Source: Thermodesulfovibrionales bacterium (GTDB lineage: Bacteria > Nitrospirota > Thermodesulfovibrionia > Thermodesulfovibrionales > UBA1546). From it: a DNA stretch of 14,445 nucleotides. The notes beneath the pieces are model-generated. The model searched no databases and was not told the origin of the DNA. It saw only the letters and a program-made list of their open reading frames with translations. The translations under genes were made by a program, and so were the position numbers. Every line of letters begins with the position of its first letter. Positions within the stretch are counted from its first letter, which is position 1. This document shows positions 1-7,012 of this stretch, one piece after another. The DNA lies in assembly GCA_030018605.1 (NCBI GenBank), contig JASEHP010000027.1, positions 1 to 14,445 on the forward strand, in the 5' to 3' direction.

Positions 1-40
1 TCCCTTGAGAATTATACCCTAATTCATATTTACAGAATTG

Positions 41-1579
41 ATGTTACTCTATCTGATATTGGAGGCAAATATCTTATTAATCAATCCTAAAATAAGCGAG
101 TATTCTCAAAACAAGAAGATTAACGCCCTTATAAATATTTCGTTCCCCACAAGCATTGGTGTCCTTGCAGGCTATTTAATGGCATCAGGTATTGAACATG
201 TGAATATCATTGATGAACAGATAACCCCCCTTAACGATAATCTATTATTTGAAACAATATATGCTCTACGCAAACCTCGGATTATCGGCCTGAGTGTTTT
301 GACCTTAAACAGCGGCAGGGCTTATGAATTAGCAGAGAAGGTTAAGATGCTTGACCCCGAATCAAAAATTGTCTTTGGCGGGATACATCCAACAGTCGTT
401 CCTGAAGAAGTGCTGTTCAGGAAAGGCGTTGATGTTGTTGTAAGAGGAGAAGGGGAAGAGACTGTAAAAGAACTTATTGCTTTGATACTTAACGGAAAAG
501 ACTTTAGGCATATACTTGGAATCTCCTACAATAATGATGGCAGCCCTGTTCACAACCCTATCAGGCCTTTAATTGAGAATCTTGATGATATCCCTCCATT
601 TCCGTATCATTTATTTGAAAAGCATCTTGATAAATATCCAAACTTTTCCGGGGTGTTCGGCTCAAGAGGATGCCCTTATGGGTGCACATTCTGTTCAGCG
701 AGGAGCATTTCAGGACGAAAATACCGTTTTCATTCTGTTGATAGAGTAATTTCTGAGTGCTCCACTTTAATTAATAAATACAAACAGAAATCTGTTTTCC
801 TTATGGACGATAATATTTCTGTCAACAAGAAACACTTCATAGAGCTTTGTGACGCAATTATCAGTGAAGGCTTACATAAAAAGGCATTTTTCCATGGTTC
901 AATGCGCGGAGATAATGCCACGGACGAGATACTCGATAAGGCTGTCAAAGCCAACTTCAGGATTATTTATTATGGCCTTGAGACAGGCAGCGAAAGACTT
1001 ATGAAAGTTATTAATAAGGGAGAAACGGTCAGAGAAGTTATTGAAGCGATAGAAAGGGCAGCCGGAAAGGGAATTGCTGTCGGAACTACGATAATCTTCG
1101 GGCTGCCGACAGAGACAAGGAGAGACCGATGGGATGCGATAAAATTAGTAAGATCTCTTCCATTGTCATCAGTCCGTTTTAATACCCTTGCTCCCTATCC
1201 GGGAACCCCTGTGTATAATATGCTCGCGCCTGAAGGTAAAATCCTTATCACAGGGAATTGGGAGAACTTCGGAGTTCAATACATGTGGGAAAGCGACGAT
1301 ATACCCTATGTGCCGGACGGGAATGACCGCATTGAATTGATATTCGACACAATGTTTGCAAATCTCTCATATTATTTAGGTTTAAGGGGCTTGAAACTGC
1401 TGCTGACACAATCAGTAGCAGGCGGCAATGTTATAAAACTTTCCAGCAAATGGTATTTATCCATTGGCGAGATTTTTAAAATGGGCAGGGCTTTCTTCTA
1501 TTTAGCTTTCCGGTTTATAAATGTTACGGCAAGGATGTTATGGAACAGAGTCAAGAGAATCTTCAAAAAGAAAATTTAG
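41..1579 (+). CDS. B12-binding domain radical SAM protein
   Basis: Cobalamin-dependent radical SAM enzyme of the large BchE-like class, which modifies lipids, cofactors or natural products; substrate unknown. The N-terminal half looks like a B12-binding Rossmann domain (about residues 10-150, with GGIHPTVVPEE and RGEGEET segments typical of the class). A radical SAM core follows with the iron-sulfur motif CPYGCTFC (Cys211, 215 and 218 counted from ATG at 41). Later segments IIYYGLETGSER and GTTIIFGLPTET fit the SAM barrel. A basic, hydrophobic C-terminus (last ~60 residues) suggests membrane association. A cobalamin-ligand DxHxxG motif is not obvious. The start is uncertain: ATG at 41 (or TTG at 38) has no ribosome site, whereas a GGAGG lies at 61-65 just ahead of an ATC codon. 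The 3' end overlaps the next gene by 40 bp, indicating coupled translation. It leads a run with a glycosyltransferase, an SDR enzyme and an aminotransferase. Confidence 0.85.
   Translation: MLLYLILEANILLINPKISEYSQNKKINALINISFPTSIGVLAGYLMASGIEHVNIIDEQITPLNDNLLFETIYALRKPRIIGLSVLTLNSGRAYELAEKVKMLDPESKIVFGGIHPTVVPEEVLFRKGVDVVVRGEGEETVKELIALILNGKDFRHILGISYNNDGSPVHNPIRPLIENLDDIPPFPYHLFEKHLDKYPNFSGVFGSRGCPYGCTFCSARSISGRKYRFHSVDRVISECSTLINKYKQKSVFLMDDNISVNKKHFIELCDAIISEGLHKKAFFHGSMRGDNATDEILDKAVKANFRIIYYGLETGSERLMKVINKGETVREVIEAIERAAGKGIAVGTTIIFGLPTETRRDRWDAIKLVRSLPLSSVRFNTLAPYPGTPVYNMLAPEGKILITGNWENFGVQYMWESDDIPYVPDGNDRIELIFDTMFANLSYYLGLRGLKLLLTQSVAGGNVIKLSSKWYLSIGEIFKMGRAFFYLAFRFINVTARMLWNRVKRIFKKKI
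61..65 (+). promoter_or_regulatory. GGAGG ribosome-binding site ahead of a non-standard start
   Basis: A perfect GGAGG sits inside the open frame of the first gene, five bases before an in-frame ATC at 71. The residues that follow, ILLINPK, match where radical SAM/B12 proteins usually begin (M-x-LLINP). Seen directly: the motif and the absence of ATG, GTG or TTG at proper spacing. Inferred: the ancestral start was here and ATC is either a rare start or a mutated ATG. Confidence 0.35.
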
Positions 1580-3117
1580 AATATTCAATTAGATTATCCT
1601 TTAAATTAGGCTTAATTCTTGTTTTTTTAATTGCCGTTGCAATATGGTATGCAAACTATGCCTTGCATTTTAATGGGTTTGTCATAAATGACAGCCATGA
1701 TTATGCTCAACTGGCAAAAAATGTTAATGAAGGGAATGGTTATTCCACATCTGTATTGAGGCCCCTTGCATACCGTTTCTTTAAAACCCTTCCTCAGCCT
1801 GAAATCACCCGAATGATAGGTTACCCTTACATCTTAGGATTATCTTTTAAAATATTTGGTCAGTCAGACTTTACTGTCATCTTATTTAATGGTGTTTTTT
1901 TTGTTGCCCTGATTTTATTAGTTTATCTTTTGGCATATGAACTTTCGGGAAATACTGTTATAAGCCTAATAGCCGCACTGCTGGTTTCATGCATGAAGTG
2001 CTTTCTTGACCACAGCCTGCAGGCTGAGCCCAATATTATGTATTCGTCGCTTTATGTCGCTTTTTTTTATTTTTATATCAAATATCCAGGCAGACCCCTG
2101 ATTTACGGAATTATGCTTGGACTCTTACATCTTGTGAGGGCAAATACCCAGTTTGTCTTTATCGCTTTTTTCCTGATGTATATTTTTCACGGAAAAGAAA
2201 ATCTAAGAGAAAGATTTCTTGATTCAGGAAAACTGTCAATTGGGTTCCTGATAGGAATCACGCCGCATCTTGTCAGAAACTATATGATTATTGGGAATCC
2301 TTTCTTTTCATTGTATGGCTACAGCTTTTTATTGTTCACAAAAAGCTTCCCGACTTATTCAGTATGGACACAAATAAGCGATGTTAACCCCATCATGTTC
2401 GTCATGAGCCATCCCGGGGAGATGATATTGAAGAGCTATCATTGGTTTTGGAGGCTTCTAGAGAACTCGGTGGATTTTTACACCCCTGTTGTCTTATTGC
2501 TGACAGGAGCAACATTTTTTATGCCTTTAAAAAATTCCCGGGTGCGCATGTTGAGGATTATTACTATCGTGGGAATTATTGTGCAGACTGCTTTACTCCT
2601 TCCGATGGGGCCTGTGCCGTATTATTACATGTTCTTTTTTCCGGTAATGATAATTGTTTCCGTGATTAACGTTGGTGGTCTTTTAAAAAAATACGGCCCG
2701 ATTGTATTGTCATTCGGGCTGATAGCCTTTGCTTTTACTGCAATGCCGTACTGGAAAAGTCCCCAACCGATAAATCCGTTCATATCAATGGGTAAACAGG
2801 TTGAGAAATTGACGGGAAAAGATGCTCTAATCTTGACAGATATGCCGTGGGAACTGGCATGGTATGCTGATAGAAAGGCTATATGGCTTCCGTATGATCT
2901 TGATACGCTTAAAACAATAAGCCAAACGTTAAAGCCTTCATATGTGATATTATCCGGAAAGATGTATGTCCCATATAAGGATATGATATGGATGCGTATG
3001 CTTAACGATTCCAATTATGCCAAAAGCCTGGGCTATAGATTAGAAAGTGTTATTTCGTTTCAGAATAGTCCTATTGCTTTAATGTATAAAACAATGGATT
3101 CATCCGATGCATTATAA
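1540..3117 (+). CDS. GT-C family membrane glycosyltransferase (PMT/ArnT-like)
   Basis: Polytopic inner-membrane protein of 525 residues resembling lipid-linked-sugar-dependent GT-C glycosyltransferases (PMT_2/ArnT-like). These move a sugar from a polyprenyl-phosphate carrier onto an outward-facing acceptor. The first transmembrane helix (about 23-41) is followed by an acidic periplasmic loop with DSHDY at 51-55, the usual place for the GT-C catalytic aspartate. About ten further hydrophobic segments follow (for example 112-132, 138-152 and 165-180), with QAEPN at 161-165 resembling the second conserved acidic loop. A soluble C-terminal region begins around residue 420. ATG at 1540 lies inside the upstream radical SAM gene, behind AAGGA at 1531-1535. 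Acceptor and sugar cannot be read from sequence. The neighbouring SDR and aminotransferase suggest an amino- or deoxy-sugar. A membrane protein of another type is possible but less likely. Confidence 0.75.
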   Translation: MEQSQENLQKENLEYSIRLSFKLGLILVFLIAVAIWYANYALHFNGFVINDSHDYAQLAKNVNEGNGYSTSVLRPLAYRFFKTLPQPEITRMIGYPYILGLSFKIFGQSDFTVILFNGVFFVALILLVYLLAYELSGNTVISLIAALLVSCMKCFLDHSLQAEPNIMYSSLYVAFFYFYIKYPGRPLIYGIMLGLLHLVRANTQFVFIAFFLMYIFHGKENLRERFLDSGKLSIGFLIGITPHLVRNYMIIGNPFFSLYGYSFLLFTKSFPTYSVWTQISDVNPIMFVMSHPGEMILKSYHWFWRLLENSVDFYTPVVLLLTGATFFMPLKNSRVRMLRIITIVGIIVQTALLLPMGPVPYYYMFFFPVMIIVSVINVGGLLKKYGPIVLSFGLIAFAFTAMPYWKSPQPINPFISMGKQVEKLTGKDALILTDMPWELAWYADRKAIWLPYDLDTLKTISQTLKPSYVILSGKMYVPYKDMIWMRMLNDSNYAKSLGYRLESVISFQNSPIALMYKTMDSSDAL

Positions 3118-3148
3118 AGCAGCAATTATCTGTTAAGGAGGCTTTATT

Positions 3149-4177
3149 ATGAAAACAATTCTTGTTACAGGCGGCGCAGGATTTATCGGGAGTAATTTTG
3201 TCGGTCATATTTTCAAAAAATACAAAGACTATAAGATAATTGTCCTTGATACGCTGACTTATGCCGGGAATATTGAAAACATTTCTCAGGATGTAAGAAA
3301 TGCAGAGAGATTTGAATTCTGGTACGGCGATGTGAACAACCTTGATCTTGTAAGCGACCTCGTAGGCCGCTCTGATGTTGTTGTCCATTTTGCAGCAGAA
3401 ACACATGTTGCCCGCTCCCTCTATCTTAACAGGGTCTTCTTTGTTACCGATGTTCTGGGAACTCAGTCTGTTGCAAATGCCATTTTAAAGCATATTGACA
3501 GAATAGAGAGATTTATCCACATCTCAACATCCGAGGTTTACGGGTCTGCTCTTTATGAGCCTATGGATGAAGACCATCCATTAAATCCTACAACGCCATA
3601 CGCTGCTGCAAAGGCTGGAGCTGACAGGCTTGTACATTCTTATGTAGTCTCTTATGACATTCCCGGAGTCATAATCAGACCGTTTAATAACTATGGGCCT
3701 TCCCAGCATCTTGAGAAGGTCATACCGAGATTCATAACAAGCGCACTGCTTGGAGAGCCGTTGACCATACACGGGGACGGCGCTGCTGAAAGGGACTGGA
3801 TATACGTTGGCGACACAGCAGCGGCTGTTGATAAAGCAATCCATTCACCTATCGAAAAGGTAAAAGGCGAGGTCTTTAATGCAGGAAGCGGCATAAGCAT
3901 AAGCGTCCTAAGAATCGCTGAAATGATTGCTGCAGAATTCAGGCTTGACAGGAGTCAGTTTGAATTTATGGAGGAAAGATTCGGGCAGGTGGAAAAACAT
4001 ATATCCTCCACTGATAAGGCATCTGACGCTATTGGTTTCAGGGCAGATGTTTCATTCGACGATGGTTTAAAAAGGACAATAGAATGGTATAAAAATAACA
4101 GGACAATATGGGAGAAGCAGGTGTCAATGCGGAAGGTTCCGGTAAAGGATAAGAAGGGAAATATTATCTGGTATTAA
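3149..4177 (+). CDS. SDR-family NAD-dependent sugar-nucleotide dehydratase/epimerase, RmlB-like but not canonical
   Basis: Extended short-chain dehydrogenase of 342 residues, related over its full length to dTDP-glucose 4,6-dehydratase. The NAD-binding motif GGAGFIG is at 8-14, and the catalytic Tyr151 and Lys155 are in YAAAK. The RmlB signature Thr-Asp-Glu reads T127-S128-E129 (STSEVYG), and the usual THVDRS reads THVARS, so two aspartates typical of RmlB are missing. STSEVYG is the form seen in UDP-sugar enzymes such as UDP-glucuronate decarboxylases and LegB-type dehydratases. I therefore do not call it rmlB, and a canonical RmlB is present at 8722. A strong AAGGAGG at 3135-3141 fixes the start. 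The aminotransferase follows after three bases, so the two probably make an NDP-4-keto and then an NDP-amino sugar. The exact substrate is unknown. Confidence 0.75.
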   Translation: MKTILVTGGAGFIGSNFVGHIFKKYKDYKIIVLDTLTYAGNIENISQDVRNAERFEFWYGDVNNLDLVSDLVGRSDVVVHFAAETHVARSLYLNRVFFVTDVLGTQSVANAILKHIDRIERFIHISTSEVYGSALYEPMDEDHPLNPTTPYAAAKAGADRLVHSYVVSYDIPGVIIRPFNNYGPSQHLEKVIPRFITSALLGEPLTIHGDGAAERDWIYVGDTAAAVDKAIHSPIEKVKGEVFNAGSGISISVLRIAEMIAAEFRLDRSQFEFMEERFGQVEKHISSTDKASDAIGFRADVSFDDGLKRTIEWYKNNRTIWEKQVSMRKVPVKDKKGNIIWY

Positions 4178-4180
4178 AAA

Positions 4181-5308
4181 GTGAAAATAGAATTTTTTAA
4201 ACATAACATCGAACAGGACGACATAAAGAGAGCGACTGATGTTTTAAATTCCATATTCCTGACCACAGGGAAGGTAGTCTCGGAGTTTGAGAATTCGGTT
4301 GCCTCATATCTTAAGGCGCAGCATGCTGTGGGCGTGACAAGCTGTACTGCTGCTTTGCATCTGAGCCTTCTTGCTTACGGCATCGGGAGAGGGGATGAAG
4401 TGATAACAACTCCTATGAGCTTCTGCGCCACTTCAAACTCCATCCTTCACGCAGGCGCCACGCCGGTATTCGTTGATGTTGAAAAAGAAACAGGGAATAT
4501 AAATGCTGAGCTCATTGAAGCGGCGATAACAAAAACAACAAAGGCGATAATGCCTGTGCATCTTTATGGACAGATGTGCGATATGAAAAGGCTAAGAACT
4601 ATTGCCGATAAATACAAGCTTATAATCATAGAAGACGCAGCGCATGCAATTGAATCCGAAAGAAATGGCATAAGAGTCGGCGAACTCGGGGATACAGCAT
4701 GTTTCAGCTTCTATGCGACAAAGAACATAACATCTGGTGAAGGAGGAGCTGTAACGACCAGCAGTTCAGAAAAGGCAGACATAATCAGGATGTTAAGGCT
4801 GCACGGCATTGATAAATCGGCGATTGACAGGTATACAAAGGTTTATCGGCACTGGGACATGCCTGTGCTCGGCTGGAAATACAATATGGACAATATTCAG
4901 GCTGCTTTGCTCATAGGTCAGCTTCAAAGGATTGAGTTATTGTGGCAGCAACGGGGCAGGTTTTGGAAGATTTATGAAGACGCCTTTAGAGACATAAGAG
5001 GCATTGGGATTTTAAAGACCGTGCCAGACTCAAAACATGCAAGAAATCTTTTTACAATACTTGTACAAGAAGACAAACGAGATTCTATTCTGCATGAATT
5101 GCAGAATAGAGGCGTTGGGGTGGCTGTTAATTATAGACCTATTCACTTGCTTAAATATTATAGAGAAACTTTTGGCTATAAGGAAGGCGATTTCCCCATA
5201 GCTGAAGATATCGGAGGAAAAACAATTTCACTTCCTCTTTATCCTCGTCTGGACGATACCGAAGTATATTATGTAATAGAATCTTTGAAAAAGGTGTTGA
5301 AAAATTGA
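4181..5308 (+). CDS. DegT/DnrJ/EryC1/StrS-family PLP-dependent sugar aminotransferase
   Basis: PLP-dependent aminotransferase of 375 residues that would convert a keto-sugar nucleotide to an amino sugar, using glutamate as donor in known relatives. Family hallmarks are visible: TSCTAALHLSLLA near 53-65 (phosphate contact), GDEVITTPMSFCAT, EDAAHA near 150, and the Schiff-base lysine K181 in FYATKNITSGEGG. GWKYNMDNIQAALLIGQL matches the family's conserved helix. Length is typical. It begins at GTG 4181, three bases after the SDR stop and without a clear ribosome site, so translation is probably coupled to the SDR. The ATKNITSGEGG context is closest to ArnB/PseC-type 4-aminotransferases, which fits a 4-keto product from the preceding enzyme. 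Which amino sugar is made cannot be decided from sequence alone. Confidence 0.88.
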   Translation: MKIEFFKHNIEQDDIKRATDVLNSIFLTTGKVVSEFENSVASYLKAQHAVGVTSCTAALHLSLLAYGIGRGDEVITTPMSFCATSNSILHAGATPVFVDVEKETGNINAELIEAAITKTTKAIMPVHLYGQMCDMKRLRTIADKYKLIIIEDAAHAIESERNGIRVGELGDTACFSFYATKNITSGEGGAVTTSSSEKADIIRMLRLHGIDKSAIDRYTKVYRHWDMPVLGWKYNMDNIQAALLIGQLQRIELLWQQRGRFWKIYEDAFRDIRGIGILKTVPDSKHARNLFTILVQEDKRDSILHELQNRGVGVAVNYRPIHLLKYYRETFGYKEGDFPIAEDIGGKTISLPLYPRLDDTEVYYVIESLKKVLKN

Positions 5309-5380
5309 AATTGAGAAGCAATAATGAATAATATATTACTCAGAGAAGTGATAACCTGTATAAAAAATGGTTGATTGTTT

Positions 5381-5386
5381 TATAAT
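5381..5386 (+). promoter_or_regulatory. Possible -10 box for the pilin gene
   Basis: A perfect TATAAT lies 28 bases before the pilin start in an AT-rich 105-bp gap (5309-5413). No convincing -35 sits 16-18 bases upstream, and no sigma-54 GG/GC pair is seen although pilins often use one. The gap implies separate transcription of the pilin, but AT-rich sequence yields such boxes by chance. Confidence 0.3.
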
Positions 5387-5413
5387 TATATCTAACGCCT
5401 TCAGGAGGTGATT

Positions 5414-5893
5414 ATGAATAAAAAAGGTTTCACTTTAACCGAGCTTTTGATTGTGGTAGCTATTATCGGTATCCTTGCAATGATTGCGATTCCTAGTTAT
5501 ATCGGCCAGCAGAGAAATGCCGCAAGGACAGAGGCATATACAAATTTGCAGACATTGAGGCTGCTTGAAGAACAGTTTTTTGCTGAGAATGGAGGTTATG
5601 CCCCCACACCTGCGCCAGGCCCTGTAACAGTTAATGGGACTGCTGCTATTCAGGCTGCAGGTGTATTGCCAGGCTTTAAACCCGGAACGGGGGCGCAGTT
5701 TACCTATGCTATAACCCAACGGAGCGGTTTCGGTCTGCCGCCGAATCCTGTCCCAACTCCATATGACGGGACATTGGCTGCCTTACCCACTGCTACCACA
5801 CCCTGTTTTATTGCTACTGCTACAGGTGTTGCAGGCACACGGGTTGCAGGGGATATATTTGCTATAGACTGTAATAACAATAGGAACTTTTAG
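5414..5893 (+). CDS. Type IV pilin (PilA-like prepilin)
   Basis: Structural subunit of a type IV pilus or pseudopilus: 159 residues with a class III (type IVa) leader MNKKG, cleaved by prepilin peptidase before Phe6. The mature N-terminus FTLTELLIVVAIIGILAMIA has Glu at mature position 5 and the hydrophobic assembly helix (6-30). Two C-terminal cysteines (131 and 153) would form the D-loop disulfide, and the middle is rich in Pro, Gly, Thr and Ala, with Thr/Pro stretches suitable for glycosylation. AGGAGG at 5403-5408 sets ATG 5414 as the start; an in-frame GTG at 5408 is part of that ribosome site. It stands apart from the pilus assembly genes. Placed in a glycan locus, it may be a glycosylated pilin, but that is inference. 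Major versus minor pilin is unresolved. Its stop overlaps the stop of the convergent epimerase gene. Confidence 0.9.
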   Translation: MNKKGFTLTELLIVVAIIGILAMIAIPSYIGQQRNAARTEAYTNLQTLRLLEEQFFAENGGYAPTPAPGPVTVNGTAAIQAAGVLPGFKPGTGAQFTYAITQRSGFGLPPNPVPTPYDGTLAALPTATTPCFIATATGVAGTRVAGDIFAIDCNNNRNF

Positions 5894-6882
5894 TCCTTAA
5901 GCCTGTTCAGAAACTTTCTGTTCTTGAAATACCAGTCAACTGTATTTTGTATGCCTTCTTCTATTGAAACAGTGGGTCTCCAGCCGAGTTTCTCTTTTGA
6001 CTTTTCTATGTCCGCCCAAGTTGCCAATACGTCTGCAGGGTGTATAGGCAGCCATTCTATCGCTGCTTTTTTGCCGAGGCGCTGTTCTATCAGGTTTATT
6101 ACATACATCAGTTCCACAGGGCTGTCGCTGCCGAGGTTAAAGATTTCATATCCAAATGGAGCAAGGCATTTTATTGTTCCGTCAGCTATGTCGTCAATAT
6201 AGGTAAAATCCCTTGTTTGTTTCCCGTTGCCAAAAACAGGGATTGGTTTTCCGTTGTCAATGTTTTTAATGAATCTGAATATGCTCATGTCGGGCCTGCC
6301 GGCAGGGCCATACACAGTGAAATATCTCGGGATGCTTATGTCAATGCCTGAAAGATAATGATAGCTGTGGCATATCGCCTCAGCGCCTTTTTTTGTGGCA
6401 GAATACGGAGCTAAAGGGCGGTCTGTGTTGTCGGTTTCTTTAAAAGGCATAGCATTAAGCCCGTAGATGCTTGAGGTAGAGGCAAGCACGAATTTTTTTG
6501 TATCGGAGTTTTTACAGCATTCAAGGAGATTTAGTGTGCCCTTAACATTTGTATCAAGATATACCCACGGGTCTTCCACTGATGCCCGCACGCCTGCCCT
6601 TGCAGCAAGGTTGATAACCGCATCTATTTTGTGATTGGCGAATACTGTTTTGACCGCATTAAAGTCACTTATATCGCACTTATAAAAATTAAAGTTTGGT
6701 GTTTTAACCCTTAACTCCTCACTCTTAACTCTTAACTGCCTGAGCCTCCATTCCTTGAGTTTAGGGTCGTAATAATCATTAATGTTGTCAATGCCGACGA
6801 CAGAATAACCTTCTTCAAGGAGCTTTACCGAGACCTTCCATCCGATAAAACCTGCGCAGCCTGTAACTGCGATAGCCTTCAT
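5890..6882 (-). CDS. NAD-dependent epimerase, UDP-glucuronate 4-epimerase-like
   Basis: Extended SDR of 330 residues interconverting sugar nucleotides at C4. It best matches UDP-glucuronate 4-epimerases (UDP-GlcA to UDP-GalA) by the stretch DNINDYYDPKLKEWRL after the NAD fold and by ARAGVRASVEDPW. The NAD motif is GCAGFIG (8-14), and the catalytic serine region STSSIYG (136-141) is followed by Y160 and K164 in YSATK. ATG at 6882 is preferred: GGAGG at 6887-6891 lies just upstream, and the longer ATG at 6894 would place that site inside the gene. Ugd in the same window would supply its substrate. Oddity: residues about 49-60 (QLRVKSEELRVK) are encoded by a heptamer array that lengthens a surface loop between the DYYD strand and the next strand. 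It is divergent from rmlA and convergent with the pilin gene. Confidence 0.82.
   Translation of the reverse strand: MKAIAVTGCAGFIGWKVSVKLLEEGYSVVGIDNINDYYDPKLKEWRLRQLRVKSEELRVKTPNFNFYKCDISDFNAVKTVFANHKIDAVINLAARAGVRASVEDPWVYLDTNVKGTLNLLECCKNSDTKKFVLASTSSIYGLNAMPFKETDNTDRPLAPYSATKKGAEAICHSYHYLSGIDISIPRYFTVYGPAGRPDMSIFRFIKNIDNGKPIPVFGNGKQTRDFTYIDDIADGTIKCLAPFGYEIFNLGSDSPVELMYVINLIEQRLGKKAAIEWLPIHPADVLATWADIEKSKEKLGWRPTVSIEEGIQNTVDWYFKNRKFLNRLKD
6704..6738 (-). repeat. Heptamer tandem array inside the epimerase gene
   Basis: Five 7-base units in a row, consensus TTAACTC on the + strand (variants end CCC or CTG; one unit is CTCACTC), 35 bp in total. It lies wholly within the epimerase coding region, where it encodes the repetitive charged peptide LRVKSEELRVK. 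The region stays open because the array has no stop in this frame. A nearly identical unit (TTAACTT) forms the array at 6972-7006. Confidence 0.8.
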
Positions 6883-6895
6883 CCTGCCTCCCATC

Positions 6896-6932
6896 AGTGT
6901 CAGTGTCTGTTTTTAGTGAAGGTACTGACACT
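6896..6932. repeat. Inverted repeat AGTGTCAGT / ACTGACACT in the divergent intergenic region
   Basis: A perfect 9-bp inverted repeat (6896-6904 and 6924-6932, 19-base spacer), with a second overlapping pair TAGTGAA (6914-6920) and TTCACTA (6934-6940). It sits just upstream of the epimerase start on the minus strand and before the rmlA promoter on the plus strand. It could be an operator or a leader hairpin. The local word AGTG/CACT is repeated, so low-complexity drift is an alternative. Confidence 0.5.
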
Positions 6933-6961
6933 ATTCACTAACACTTCTGCTTGTTTCTTTC

Positions 6962-6970
6962 TGTTATAAT
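6962..6970 (+). promoter_or_regulatory. Extended -10 promoter for the rml genes
   Basis: TGTTATAAT is a TGn extended -10 followed by a perfect TATAAT (6965-6970). The expected transcription start is about 6977, roughly 35 bases before the rmlA ATG. The -35 region is weak (ACACTT at 6941-6946), as expected for extended -10 promoters. Position in a divergent gap supports it. Confidence 0.6.
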
Positions 6971-6971
6971 A

Positions 6972-7006
6972 CAACTCATAACTTTTAACTTTCAACTTAT
7001 AACTTG
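6972..7006 (+). repeat. Heptamer tandem array forming the rmlA leader
   Basis: Five units of consensus TAACTTT (CAACTCA and CAACTTA as end-type variants, last unit TAACTTG), 35 bp, filling the space between the -10 box and the rmlA start. It replaces any normal ribosome-binding site. The unit, rotated, is TTAACTT, one base from the unit in the epimerase gene. Unit-number change could alter leader length and expression. Confidence 0.8.
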
Positions 7007-7012
7007 CTTATG

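Noticed and set aside
2625..3014. 129-codon minus-strand frame opposite the GT-C gene, and similar frames opposite other genes (for example 7528-7998 and 12152-12583)
   Set aside because: They lie opposite well-supported genes, lack ribosome sites and show no family motifs.
3149..4177. Second rmlB (dTDP-glucose 4,6-dehydratase)
   Set aside because: The catalytic Asp of the TDE motif and the Asp of THVDRS are both replaced, and a canonical rmlB is present at 8722.
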